From NCBI GenBank assembly GCA_023460955.1, contig JAEWOH010000043.1:1-64000 (forward strand): a stretch of DNA of 64,000 bases. Reading direction: 5' to 3'. Below the pieces are notes generated by a model. That model searched no databases and had not been told where the DNA came from. It saw only the letters and a list, made by a program, of their open reading frames with translations. Made by a program: the position numbers and the translations under genes. Source of the DNA: Bacillota bacterium (GTDB lineage Bacteria; Bacillota; Clostridia; Acetivibrionales; DSM-1351). The stretch's first letter is position 1, and each line of letters opens with the position of its first letter. Positions 1-8,290 of this stretch are shown piece by piece.

Positions 1-56
1 TCAGTGCTGATAATACTTGGCTGGAAACGGCCCGGGAAAGTAAGTCTCTGCCAGAT
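1..56 (+). rRNA. rrf: 5S ribosomal RNA, 3' end (partial)
   Basis: The first ~56 bases read like the 3' half of a bacterial 5S rRNA: a tgataatacttggctgg segment, then a cggcccgggaaagtaag segment, then the closing strand ending in ctgccaga. This matches the conserved loop E / helix IV-V region and the terminal helix strand. The 5' half lies outside the window. The exact 3' end is estimated. A T-rich hairpin follows within 10 bases, as expected at the end of an rRNA operon. Confidence 0.85.
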
Positions 57-64
57 TTATATCA

Positions 65-96
65 AGCCCTCAAGTTAATTACTTGGGGGTTTGTTG
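65..96 (+). terminator. Intrinsic terminator after the 5S rRNA
   Basis: Arms 67-75 and 81-89 (ccctcaagt / acttggggg, with one U-G pair) enclose a five-base loop and are followed by tttgtt. It lies about 10 bases after the 5S end and is the most likely end of the rRNA transcript. Confidence 0.75.
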
Positions 97-145
97 CATT
101 TAAGCACATTTTATTTTATTGCCATAACTGGATATTGAGGGCTTT

Positions 146-182
146 AGTCTTCTGAGGTTATATACCTTGAGACTTTGTTTTA
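146..182 (+). terminator. Second terminator-like hairpin downstream of 5S
   Basis: Lower arms 146-150 / 170-174 (agtct / agact) and upper arms 155-158 / 164-167 (aggt / acct) flank a small interior loop, followed by ttgttttatttt. The stem is imperfect, but the T-rich tail and position fit a back-up terminator. Confidence 0.5.
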
Positions 183-231
183 TTTTACTATAAATTAATA
201 TGCATGTTAGTATTGAATACCTCAAGATTTC

Positions 232-264
232 AGCCTCTAAGCTTAATGCTTGGGGCTTTGTTTA
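232..264 (+). terminator. Third terminator-like hairpin downstream of 5S
   Basis: Arms 232-242 (agcctctaagc) and 248-257 (gcttggggct) pair with one bulged base and G-U pairs, followed by ttgttta. Its loop and tail resemble the first hairpin at 65-96. Confidence 0.55.
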
Positions 265-466
265 TGTGTTGAGAAATTATCCTTTTGATTCAACTTATGT
301 AAGCGTCAAATTAAAAGGTGCATTGTTTCCCGAATGTCATCCATGAGATAATCTCTAATATACACTAGAACACACTTAAGTTACTTAAGGTTCTTAAGAT
401 ATTTTATCGAATAGTCTAGTCTATGGAAGAATGCTATGGAATAGTATATTGAATAGTATTTGGTCA
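265..466. other. Intergenic DNA without a recognisable gene
   Basis: AT-rich spacer between the third hairpin and the stop codon of the leftward L,D-transpeptidase gene. I see no ORF with a ribosome binding site, no RNA gene and no strong hairpin. Confidence 0.5.
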
Positions 467-862
467 TTAAATAATAGTCACAATAGTGCCAATAGTTACT
501 AAATTGCTTAACTCCAGAACCTGATTGTTATACATTCGAATACAGCCATTAGAAACCTCCTTCCCTATTGAGGATGGATTATTTGTGCCATGTATCCCAT
601 AATCCCCGTAGGGTGCATTCAGCCCAAGCCATCTTACACCAAAAGGTCCGCCTGGGTTTATTGCACGGTTTATTATCTTAAAAGTACCCTTTGGTGTTGG
701 TGAAGATGGCTTCCCTACAGCGACTGGATAGATTTTGTGTATAATATTATTTTTATATAGAGTAAGAGTATGTTTCTTAGTATCTATTGTAATTTGATAG
801 TATGCTCTCTCATTTTGATAATTTGGGTTAAATTGATTGAAGGGAAAAGACAAATAGAACAT
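467..862 (-). CDS. L,D-transpeptidase (YkuD family), short form
   Basis: A 131-residue protein that is essentially one YkuD (L,D-transpeptidase catalytic) domain. The family's signature is visible: His91 in HGTN and the catalytic Cys107 in SNGCIRM, about 16 residues apart. Such enzymes form 3-3 peptidoglycan cross-links or attach proteins to the wall. There is no clear signal peptide and no LysM or other wall-binding domain, so it is shorter than typical secreted members; similar stand-alone domains are found in spore formers. The start is supported by a GGAGG sequence about 8 bases upstream on the minus strand. It is a single-gene unit, transcribed toward the rRNA terminators. Catalytic family assignment is secure; the physiological role (vegetative wall or spore cortex) is inference. 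Confidence 0.88.
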   Translation of the reverse strand: MFYLSFPFNQFNPNYQNERAYYQITIDTKKHTLTLYKNNIIHKIYPVAVGKPSSPTPKGTFKIINRAINPGGPFGVRWLGLNAPYGDYGIHGTNNPSSIGKEVSNGCIRMYNNQVLELSNLVTIGTIVTII

Positions 863-1299
863 TATGTGCCTCCAACTTATACTCTATTAACATAATATTT
901 GTGACACGACAAATATGTTCAATCCAGGCGTTAAGATATTAATAGATATTTCAAATATTTGTGGGATATTGTGTTAAAGATGTGGTAAATGCTGATTTTG
1001 TTAGCTCGGAATATAAAATAACGTTACTTTTTGCAGAATAATGATTTTCATTTTAATAATTATGTAATATAATATTAAAAGATTGTATTAATTTGGCATA
1101 GATGCAGTTCCTCATTCTAAAAAGCAATAGGACTGGACTGTACGGCTGATGAATAAAAAAAGTTATCTTTTTTATTCTATTAAGTTCAGTTTTAAAAAAT
1201 AAGTTAGAAAAATATTCTAAATTGCGTACTAATAGAATACATATTACATTAGATAAATCAAAGTGAGACACAACAGCAAAAGAGAGGAGTGGGGGGAAA
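863..1299. other. Divergent intergenic region
   Basis: A 437-base AT-rich region between the leftward YkuD gene and the rightward OB-fold gene, so it should carry both promoters. A TATAAT-like -10 occurs at 1068-1073 and a short hairpin with arms gaataaaaaa / ttttttattc lies near 1153-1179. A purine-rich ribosome binding site (gagaggagtgggggg) immediately precedes the gene at 1300. ORFs here have no ribosome binding site and look fortuitous. Confidence 0.5.
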
Positions 1300-1980
1300 A
1301 TGGTCGGGAATGTAATAGAAAACAACGTTGTGACCATTTCAGGTAAAGTTGTATCAGAGGTTGAATATAGCCACGAGGTATATGGTGAGGGCTTTTATTC
1401 ATTTTATTTAGAGGTCCCTAGATTAAGCGACAGCAGTGATAAAATATCTGTTACATTTTCAGAACGTCTTGTGCCAAAAAGCAAACTGCAATTAGGAGTT
1501 TCATTGGAAATAGAAGGTCAGTTCAGATCTTATAACAGTTATAAGAGTGATTCTAACAAACTCGTTCTGACAGTATTTGCGAGAGAAATGATTTTCACCG
1601 ATGATGAAAAAAAAATAAAAAATCCAAATCAGATTTACTTGAATGGATATATTTGCAAGAATCCTATATACAGGATGACTCCATTTGGAAGAGAAATTAC
1701 TGATTTACTTGTAGCTGTAAACAGACCATATAACAAGTCTGATTATATTCCATGTATTGCTTGGGGTAGAAACGCAAGGTATTCTCAAAATCTTGCAATT
1801 GGAGATAATATTAAAATTTGGGGCAGGATTCAGAGCAGAGAATATCAGAAGAAGCTCGAAAATGGTGAAACTGTTTCTAAAACGGCTTATGAGGTATCAG
1901 TTTCAAAAATGGAAATCTCCGATGAGGTTCAAAAAGACAATACAAACGACACTCAGGAGTCAGACGAAACACTGGAATAG
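1300..1980 (+). CDS. Single-stranded-DNA-binding-type protein with two OB-fold domains
   Basis: 226 residues that read as two SSB-like OB folds in tandem. The first (about residues 5-95) runs from VVTISGKVVSEV to LVLTVFAREM; the second (about 105-205) from IYLNGYICKNPIYR through PCIAWGRNARYSQNL and IKIWGRIQSREY. The second has the GRIQSREY-type strand typical of SSB/PriB proteins. A short acidic tail follows, but not the classical DIPF-type SSB C-terminus, so this is probably not the main replicative SSB. It could be an accessory ssDNA-binding protein. The ATG follows a strong GA-rich ribosome binding site. It is followed by a bidirectional terminator shared with the convergent gene. Domain call is by motif reading; the role is inferred. 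Confidence 0.75.
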   Translation: MVGNVIENNVVTISGKVVSEVEYSHEVYGEGFYSFYLEVPRLSDSSDKISVTFSERLVPKSKLQLGVSLEIEGQFRSYNSYKSDSNKLVLTVFAREMIFTDDEKKIKNPNQIYLNGYICKNPIYRMTPFGREITDLLVAVNRPYNKSDYIPCIAWGRNARYSQNLAIGDNIKIWGRIQSREYQKKLENGETVSKTAYEVSVSKMEISDEVQKDNTNDTQESDETLE

Positions 1981-2018
1981 TGTAAAGAAGTTCATATATT
2001 AATAACTTTGTACATAAT

Positions 2019-2050
2019 AACACCTCAGTTGAATTCAACTGAGGTGTTTA
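2019..2050. terminator. Bidirectional terminator between convergent genes
   Basis: A perfect 30-base palindrome at 2019-2048 (arm aacacctcagttgaa, centred on the gaattc) lies between the stop of the OB-fold gene and the stop of the convergent NDH-2 gene, so it can end transcription from both sides. Confidence 0.85.
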
Positions 2051-2055
2051 CAATA

Positions 2056-3810
2056 TTATGAACTTCGTCTCACAAGATATCTCCAGCCTTTCATCAGGAA
2101 GGGCATAAGGTGGGCGTCCAGACCAAAAGCTCTACCAGCTCCGGCTAACATGGCTATTTCAGCAGGAATGAGCCACCAGCTTGTTTCGTATAGACCAGTT
2201 GAGAGAAGAAAATTCGCATTAAGTGCTAAAGCTCCCAAAGCTGCAATAAATGTAAACGTTCCTGAGAAAAACGCAAGACCTAGGCCAATCTCTGCCAGAA
2301 CAATCATTATCTGAAACAAAAGAGCATTCGGAATCACTAAATTATCTGCTATCCAAGCGTACCAGCCAGGTGTATGTGAGGAAATAATTCTGAACACCTT
2401 ATCTCCTGATTCAGTTACAGAAGCACTCGAGGTGGCATCTACTGGAAGCCCCGCAAGCATTGGCTTTGTAAGCCAGCCTTCGTTTATTTTATTGAGACCT
2501 TCTATAAACCAGGTATAGCCTAAGTACAGCCTAAGAGGTACAAGCCAGAAAACAAGGGATTTGAAGGTATAGTGGTACTCAAGAAAATTCAATCTATGTC
2601 TCTTATGCAAAAGTTCGTGATTCAGATATTTAAATACCAGCTCAAAGCCGCCAATACCAAACAAATAATGAATATTAACCATGTACTTCATCACTATGGA
2701 AAGCCAAATCGGAAGTATTCTACCCGTTATTTCACTAACTGCAAAATTACTGCCGATAGATACCATTACTCCGTGCAGTTTTGGTTGAAGCTTGGTTTTT
2801 TCACTATTTCTGATATCAGCCAAAATATTCCTGGCTGCATTCTTACCTGTTTGAACTGCAGATTCTACCAGTGGAGCAAGTACTTTTCCCTCATAAGTAA
2901 ATGCACTGACATCACCTATGGCATAAACATTTTTTAAAACAGTTTTGGTATAATCATCAACAACTAAACGAGATGCTCTTGTTTTTTCGAGGTCAACTGC
3001 TTCAGTCAATGATGATGCTTTAATACCGGCTGTCCAGATCAGTGTACGGGTATTAATGATTCTACCGTCCTTCAGTTCAACTCTGTCCGGATCAAGCTTT
3101 GTAATGGCACTTTCCAGAAGGACTTTGACCTTAAGCTTTTGAGTCAGATATTTCATTGAAGCATCAATGTTCTTATCTTTTAAAATACTTAAGATTTTAG
3201 GCAATGCTTCAATAAGATACAATTGTACCTCATCTCGATTAATATGAAACTCGGAGCAGAGTTTTCTAACCCATACTCCCAATTCACCCATCATTTCTAC
3301 GCCGGTAAAACCGCCTCCCCCGACAACAAAGGTAAGAAGAGCCTCCCTTTTACTTTTGTCAATTTCCTGACTTGCTCTTGTAAAGCAGTCATAAATTTGC
3401 TCTCTCACAGCAATTGCATCCTTAAAGGACCAGAGAGGGAAACAGTTTTCTTTCATTCCTGGAATCCCATAATAATTTGGTTCACTGCCGAATGAAAGAA
3501 CAAGATAATCATATTTATATGTTTTATCCTTTGAAGTGATTGTATTATTATTAAAGTTGAAACCTACTATTTCGTCTTTAATTAAATTTACATCTGTATA
3601 ATGAAAAATATCCTTTAAGGGAACTATTACACCGTCCTCAGAAATCCTGTTTCCTGCAACCTCATGGAGTTCAGTTAGGAGGGTGTGGTATGAGTTCTTA
3701 TCGATAATAGTAATTTTAATATCATCGTCTCTCTTTTTTTTCTTTTGAAGGTACAAAGCTGTCTCAATTCCTGCGTATCCGGCACCGACAATAATAATAT
3801 TTCTAGACAT
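2056..3810 (-). CDS. Type II NADH dehydrogenase-like flavoprotein fused to a C-terminal DoxX membrane domain
   Basis: 584 residues. The N-terminal ~400 residues form a two-Rossmann pyridine-nucleotide:disulphide oxidoreductase of the NDH-2 type. The FAD dinucleotide motif GAGYAGIE is at residues 8-15, the NAD(P)H motif VVGGGGFTGVE near residues 162-172, and the FAD-binding YAIGDVSAF near 300. From about residue 420 it continues into a DoxX-like four-helix membrane domain beginning at RLYLGYTWFIEGLNK. NDH-2 enzymes pass electrons from NADH to quinone at the membrane; here the DoxX part could act as membrane anchor or partner. The gene is monocistronic with its own promoter region (3811-4042) and a terminator at 2019-2050. 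In a presumed anaerobe a role in oxygen or redox stress is plausible but is inference. Confidence 0.85.
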   Translation of the reverse strand: MSRNIIIVGAGYAGIETALYLQKKKKRDDDIKITIIDKNSYHTLLTELHEVAGNRISEDGVIVPLKDIFHYTDVNLIKDEIVGFNFNNNTITSKDKTYKYDYLVLSFGSEPNYYGIPGMKENCFPLWSFKDAIAVREQIYDCFTRASQEIDKSKREALLTFVVGGGGFTGVEMMGELGVWVRKLCSEFHINRDEVQLYLIEALPKILSILKDKNIDASMKYLTQKLKVKVLLESAITKLDPDRVELKDGRIINTRTLIWTAGIKASSLTEAVDLEKTRASRLVVDDYTKTVLKNVYAIGDVSAFTYEGKVLAPLVESAVQTGKNAARNILADIRNSEKTKLQPKLHGVMVSIGSNFAVSEITGRILPIWLSIVMKYMVNIHYLFGIGGFELVFKYLNHELLHKRHRLNFLEYHYTFKSLVFWLVPLRLYLGYTWFIEGLNKINEGWLTKPMLAGLPVDATSSASVTESGDKVFRIISSHTPGWYAWIADNLVIPNALLFQIMIVLAEIGLGLAFFSGTFTFIAALGALALNANFLLSTGLYETSWWLIPAEIAMLAGAGRAFGLDAHLMPFLMKGWRYLVRRSS

Positions 3811-4042
3811 AATTGAATCTCTCCTAAAGGGTTATAAAAATAAAGAATCCAGGGAAAAATTATCAAAGTATTAACCTTATATTAGGATGTATTATTTGCT
3901 TAATTTGTATTCAAAATAATAGCTGAATAAGGGAGGTGGGAATTTTTGCAGGCAACATATCAGTATATACCTTTTACTAAAATCCGTTTTTACATAGACA
4001 CTAATGCTGAAAACTCTATTATGAAAGCGGTGATGATACCCT

Positions 4043-4459
4043 ATGTTGAAAAAGTGTGATGTATTATTAGTTCTGCTTATAGTATTTGGCATATCACTGT
4101 CATTCATTGTCAACAACGGAGAAAATAAAAGCCTTACGAGCTGGAGCAATTCAAACAAACCCGGAAGTCAAGATATATATGCAATAATCAAATGTGAAGA
4201 TAGGTTGGTTAAAACTGTTAATCTGTCAAAACTGACCAAAAGGGAAACCATTAAAATACCTGGAAAATATGATGAGTTTGCAGTTGCAGACCAGAGAAAA
4301 ATTTGTTTTATGTCGGCAGATTGTCCCGACAGAATGTGCGTCAAATCCGGTTGGATAGACAAACCAGGGCAAATCGCCGTATGTCTGCCTAACAGAACCA
4401 TAATCAAAATTGTAAATAATAGTTCCTTGGAGGGTTTTGAAGATGAAAATATACCTTAA
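4043..4459 (+). CDS. NusG domain II-containing membrane-anchored protein
   Basis: 138 residues with one N-terminal membrane helix (about residues 7-25, LLVLLIVFGISLSFIV) followed by an extracytoplasmic domain of the NusG_II type (not the transcription factor NusG itself). The family's conserved cysteine pair is present in SADCPDRMCVKSGWI, followed by IAVCLPNR. Genes of this family are often found directly upstream of a Gx-type transporter gene, and that is the case here: its last 17 bases overlap the next gene. Function unknown; co-occurrence suggests it assists the transporter or quinone/isoprenoid metabolism. I see no strong ribosome binding site for the ATG at 4043; the reading frame itself is secure. 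Confidence 0.8.
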   Translation: MLKKCDVLLVLLIVFGISLSFIVNNGENKSLTSWSNSNKPGSQDIYAIIKCEDRLVKTVNLSKLTKRETIKIPGKYDEFAVADQRKICFMSADCPDRMCVKSGWIDKPGQIAVCLPNRTIIKIVNNSSLEGFEDENIP

Positions 4460-4979
4460 AAGAAATACTGACATTAAAAAAATTGTGTATATATCACTTC
4501 TGGCCGCGCAGGCAATTATCCTATCAATACTGGAAACCCAGATATCCATTCCTTTTGGAGTACCAGGTATTAAACTAGGTCTTGCAAACATTATAACAAT
4601 GGTATGTCTGGTGTTTTTTAACTTCTCAGATACTTTACTTATTATACTGCTTAGGTGTGTTATTACCTCATTGTTTATGAGTGGACCGGTTATGTTTATG
4701 TTCAGTATATGCGGAGGTGTTCTTAGTGCCACTATCATGTGGCTGATGCACAAATATCTTAAAAAGTTTTTCAGCCTTGTGGGAATAAGTATTGCAGGAT
4801 CAATTACTCATAATTTAACACAGATTATGGTCGCATGCTTCATTATGAGTGATATATCTGTTACAGGTTATCTGCCGGTAATGTTAGTTTCAGGGATACT
4901 TATGGGCTGTTTTATAGGTATTTGCAGTTCATTAATAGTTAAGGTTCTTAAAAGACTCAACCTAATAGAAAATTTTTAA
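4443..4979 (+). CDS. Gx transporter family protein (annotated in relatives as heptaprenyl diphosphate synthase component I-like)
   Basis: About 178 residues, very hydrophobic, with five or so predicted membrane helices (for example IVYISLLAAQAIILSILE, IITMVCLVFFNF, VMFMFSICGGVLSATIMW). The family's conserved early segment SIPFGVPGIKLGLANI is present. It overlaps the NusG-II gene and is preceded by a GGAGGG at 4429-4434, which best fits the ATG at 4443; a TTG at 4437 is also open. Related to ECF-type substrate-binding membrane components; the annotation as part of prenyl diphosphate synthase is historical and not proven. The substrate is not readable from sequence. Confidence 0.82.
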   Translation: MKIYLKRNTDIKKIVYISLLAAQAIILSILETQISIPFGVPGIKLGLANIITMVCLVFFNFSDTLLIILLRCVITSLFMSGPVMFMFSICGGVLSATIMWLMHKYLKKFFSLVGISIAGSITHNLTQIMVACFIMSDISVTGYLPVMLVSGILMGCFIGICSSLIVKVLKRLNLIENF

Positions 4980-5114
4980 CACTGACAGCTTAGTTTATGA
5001 GAGTTATGAAAAGTTTGTTTATTTGATATGTAAATAACAAATTGATATAATAAGACAGAATATTAAAGGTTTAATAAATTTTGTGCACGATAATGAGTAT
5101 TCTGGAGTGTTAAA

Positions 5115-7583
5115 ATGACTGTAAAGGCAGCCTCGGTAGTACTAATTAATACAACAAGAGCTTTTGATAAAAAGTATACATATATAATACCTGATAACCT
5201 GGAACAAAAAATTCATACCGGGTGCAGGGTTCTTGTGCCCTTTGGAAGCGGCAGCCTTGTGAAGGAAGGTTTTGTTCTTGAAATAACTGATATAGTACAG
5301 GATAAGACTAACAATACCGGAAAGAGTATAGAATATAAACCTATAAAGCAAATAATAGAGCCTTATTCTCTTTTGAAAGATGATATCATCTTATTGCTTG
5401 AGTGGATGAAAAGGCAGTATATATGTACCTACTCGGACGGTATAAAATGTGTTTTGCCTCCGGGAATTAATGTAAAAACGGTTAAAATAGTTAAACTGAA
5501 CAATCATACTTATGAATTTAAGAAAAAAGACCTGAATAAAATTGTTGAAAACTTGCATTGCCTTGGAGGAGAGTGTGAATATGACGAGCTTAGAGGTATA
5601 TGTGAAATTAAGGCCTACAGCAGTTGTATCAGAAGCTTGTGTGAAGCGGGTGCAGTTTCCGTTGAAGAAAGCTATCAACAAAAAGTTTCGGCAAAGTCTA
5701 TAAAAGGGGTCAGTCTGGCAAAAACAAGAGAAGAAATACTAGATGAGCTTGAAAATAACTTAATAAAAAGGATTCAGCATATTCGAGTGCTGGAAATACT
5801 TCTGGACAACGAACTGGTTTCAGTAGCTGATATTCAAAGATTTGCAGGGGTTACTTCCTCAGTTCTTGATACACTGAGTAAATATGGGTATATATGTTAT
5901 AAGAATATAGAACTTCAAAGAAATCCGATTAAGGACAAAAATTATGAAAAGACTGAACATTTAACTCCTACTGAAGAACAGGCTACAGCACTGGAAAAAC
6001 TTATTACCAAATTTGATGAAGGACGGTATAGTGAGAGCCTTATACACGGTATTACCGGCAGCGGAAAGACAGAAGTTTATCTCCAATTGATATCACATTG
6101 CTTCGATATGGAAAAACGGGCAATTCTTCTGGTTCCTGAGATTTCTCTCACTCCGCAGATGGTGGAGAGATTTGTTTCCCGTTTCGGAAAGAGAGTAGCT
6201 GTAATGCACAGCAGGCTCTCCCTAGGAGAGAGATTCGACCAATGGAGGCTGATTAGCGAAGGTAAGGTCGATGTGGTAGTTGGCGCCCGCTCAGCAGTAT
6301 TTGCACCTGTCACAAATTTAGGACTAATCATAATTGATGAAGAGCATGAAAGTTCTTATAAATCCGAGTCCCAGCCCAGATATAATGCCAAGGAAGTGGC
6401 TCAAAAAAGATGTGAAATCAATAATGCACTTTTATTGTACGGTTCGGCCACACCTTCTGTTGATACATATTACAAAGCATTGAATGGTGAAATAGAACTT
6501 ATTGAAATGTGGAACAGGCCAAATACAGCCGAGCTACCAACAGTTGAGATGGTAGATATGCGCGTTGAACTGGAAAATGGCAATAAAACACCTTTTAGCA
6601 CGAAGCTTCAGGAAGAACTGCAAAAAAATATTGCCGGTGGCCAGCAAAGCATCCTTTTTTTAAACAGAAGAGGCTTTTCAACCTTTGTTATCTGCCGCGA
6701 TTGTGGTTATACTATGAAATGTCCTGAATGTAATATAGCTCTGACTTATCATTCAAGAAATGAACGGCTTATATGTCACTACTGCGGCTTTACTGTCAGA
6801 AATCCTGAAAAATGCCCATCCTGTGAAAGTAAGAATATAAGGCATTTCGGGGTTGGAACTCAGAAGATAGAAGAGGAGATAAGGAATAAGTTCCCTGAAA
6901 GCTCGGTTATTAGAATGGATATTGATACCATAGGTTATAAAAATGCTCATGAAGAGATACTAAACAGATTCAAGAATGAGAAAATAGACATTATGGTAGG
7001 AACTCAAATGATAGCAAAGGGTCATGACTTTCCAAATGTTACTCTGGTAGGAGTTCTTGCTGCCGACAGCATGCTTAATACAGGGGATTTCAGAGCGAAT
7101 GAAAGAACCTTTCAATTGTTAACACAGGTTGCGGGTAGAGCAGGCAGGGGTGATAAAGCAGGAAGGGTAATTGTACAAACCTACAATACGGAGGAATATA
7201 GTATACTTGCTGCCTGCAGGCAGGATTTTATAAGCTTTTATAGTCAGGAGATATTAATAAGGGAAAGACTGGGGTATCCCCCGTTTAACAATATAGGAGT
7301 CGTTACTTTCAGCGGTAGAAAGGACAGAAGAGTTTTTGAGCTTGCGAAGAATACAAAAGAAATACTAAGTGATGAAAATTCTGCTGACTTTACTGTATTA
7401 GGTCCCTCAAGATGTCCTATTCCAAAGATAGCAGGAAAATACAGGTGGAGAATGGTTGTAAAAGCCGGAGATCGAGAATATTTGACGGACAGGTTAACTG
7501 TCCTATCAGACAAAGTATGGAAAACAATAAAAGATGAAGATATCTCCATGAGCATAGATATAAATCCATACAATATGCTATAA
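5115..7583 (+). CDS. priA: Primosomal protein N' (replication restart helicase PriA)
   Basis: 822 residues, normal for a clostridial PriA. It recognises stalled forks and reloads the replicative helicase. Visible in order: N-terminal 3' DNA-binding domain; winged-helix region; superfamily 2 helicase with Walker A GITGSGKTEVY (about residue 311) and DEEH Walker B (about 407); a Cys-rich zinc insertion at about 526-571 with CRDCG, CPEC, CHYCG and CPSC pairs; then motifs V-VI (GTQMIAKGHDFPNV, QVAGRAGRG) and the C-terminal domain. The ATG lies in tggagtgttaaaATG, a modest ribosome binding site. It heads the long rightward housekeeping run ending with thiN, with 130 bp before def. Confidence 0.97.
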   Translation: MTVKAASVVLINTTRAFDKKYTYIIPDNLEQKIHTGCRVLVPFGSGSLVKEGFVLEITDIVQDKTNNTGKSIEYKPIKQIIEPYSLLKDDIILLLEWMKRQYICTYSDGIKCVLPPGINVKTVKIVKLNNHTYEFKKKDLNKIVENLHCLGGECEYDELRGICEIKAYSSCIRSLCEAGAVSVEESYQQKVSAKSIKGVSLAKTREEILDELENNLIKRIQHIRVLEILLDNELVSVADIQRFAGVTSSVLDTLSKYGYICYKNIELQRNPIKDKNYEKTEHLTPTEEQATALEKLITKFDEGRYSESLIHGITGSGKTEVYLQLISHCFDMEKRAILLVPEISLTPQMVERFVSRFGKRVAVMHSRLSLGERFDQWRLISEGKVDVVVGARSAVFAPVTNLGLIIIDEEHESSYKSESQPRYNAKEVAQKRCEINNALLLYGSATPSVDTYYKALNGEIELIEMWNRPNTAELPTVEMVDMRVELENGNKTPFSTKLQEELQKNIAGGQQSILFLNRRGFSTFVICRDCGYTMKCPECNIALTYHSRNERLICHYCGFTVRNPEKCPSCESKNIRHFGVGTQKIEEEIRNKFPESSVIRMDIDTIGYKNAHEEILNRFKNEKIDIMVGTQMIAKGHDFPNVTLVGVLAADSMLNTGDFRANERTFQLLTQVAGRAGRGDKAGRVIVQTYNTEEYSILAACRQDFISFYSQEILIRERLGYPPFNNIGVVTFSGRKDRRVFELAKNTKEILSDENSADFTVLGPSRCPIPKIAGKYRWRMVVKAGDREYLTDRLTVLSDKVWKTIKDEDISMSIDINPYNML

Positions 7584-7713
7584 TATGAAAAACATTATTA
7601 AAGACAAACATTATTATAGATAAACATAATATATAAATATAAGGTCTGAACAGCATACTGCAAATGAGGCTTATAAACCTTAAGAATAAAATAAAGGAAT
7701 GGTGGAGGTTAAC

Positions 7714-8190
7714 ATGGCATACAGAGAAATCAGAAAAGACGGCGACGAGGTTCTCAGAAAAAAGAGCAGGCCGGTTGAAGTGATAGATAAAAAAATAGAA
7801 ACCTTATTGGACGATATGGCAGAAACAATGTATAAGGCTGACGGCGTTGGACTGGCTGCTCCCCAGGTAGGGATACTGAAGAGGATAGTAGTAATCGACG
7901 TTGGTAACGGACTTTTTGAAATGATAAACCCTGTTATACTGGAACAGAGCGGAGAACAGGATGGAATAGAGGGCTGCCTCAGTGTTCCTGGTACATCCGG
8001 AGAAGTAGTAAGACCTATGTTCGTTACAGTCAAATACACCGACAGATATGGTGAAACAGTTACACTCGAGGCTGGAGAGCTATTTGCCAGATGTATTTGC
8101 CATGAACTGGATCATCTTGACGGAATACTGTACAAGGATAAAGCACACAGGATGTACACACCGAAGGAAATAGAAGATATGCAAAAATAA
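7714..8190 (+). CDS. def: Peptide deformylase
   Basis: About 158 residues. Removes the formyl group from the N-terminal fMet of new proteins. All three family motifs are present: GVGLAAPQVG (about residue 45), EGCLSVPG with the metal-binding Cys (about 86) and HELDH with the metal-binding histidines and catalytic Glu (about 130). The GGTGGAGG at 7701-7708 fits the ATG at 7714 rather than the upstream in-frame ATG at 7699. It is next to fmt, its functional counterpart, which adds the formyl group to initiator Met-tRNA. Confidence 0.97.
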   Translation: MAYREIRKDGDEVLRKKSRPVEVIDKKIETLLDDMAETMYKADGVGLAAPQVGILKRIVVIDVGNGLFEMINPVILEQSGEQDGIEGCLSVPGTSGEVVRPMFVTVKYTDRYGETVTLEAGELFARCICHELDHLDGILYKDKAHRMYTPKEIEDMQK

Positions 8191-8290
8191 GCAGAAATCA
8201 AGCAGGTATGTTTATATGACGCGAATACTTGCGTGGGAGTTATTCGAAAAATAATCGTTGGGCTGCACCTGCAGCGAAATGGAGGTTAGT

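Noticed and set aside
1053..1337. 94-codon minus-strand ORF upstream of the OB-fold gene
   Set aside because: Overlaps the start of the supported gene, no ribosome binding site, low-complexity aromatic product.
3892..4158. 88-codon ORF on the minus strand
   Set aside because: Largely antisense to the NusG-II gene, no ribosome binding site; it is a shadow frame.
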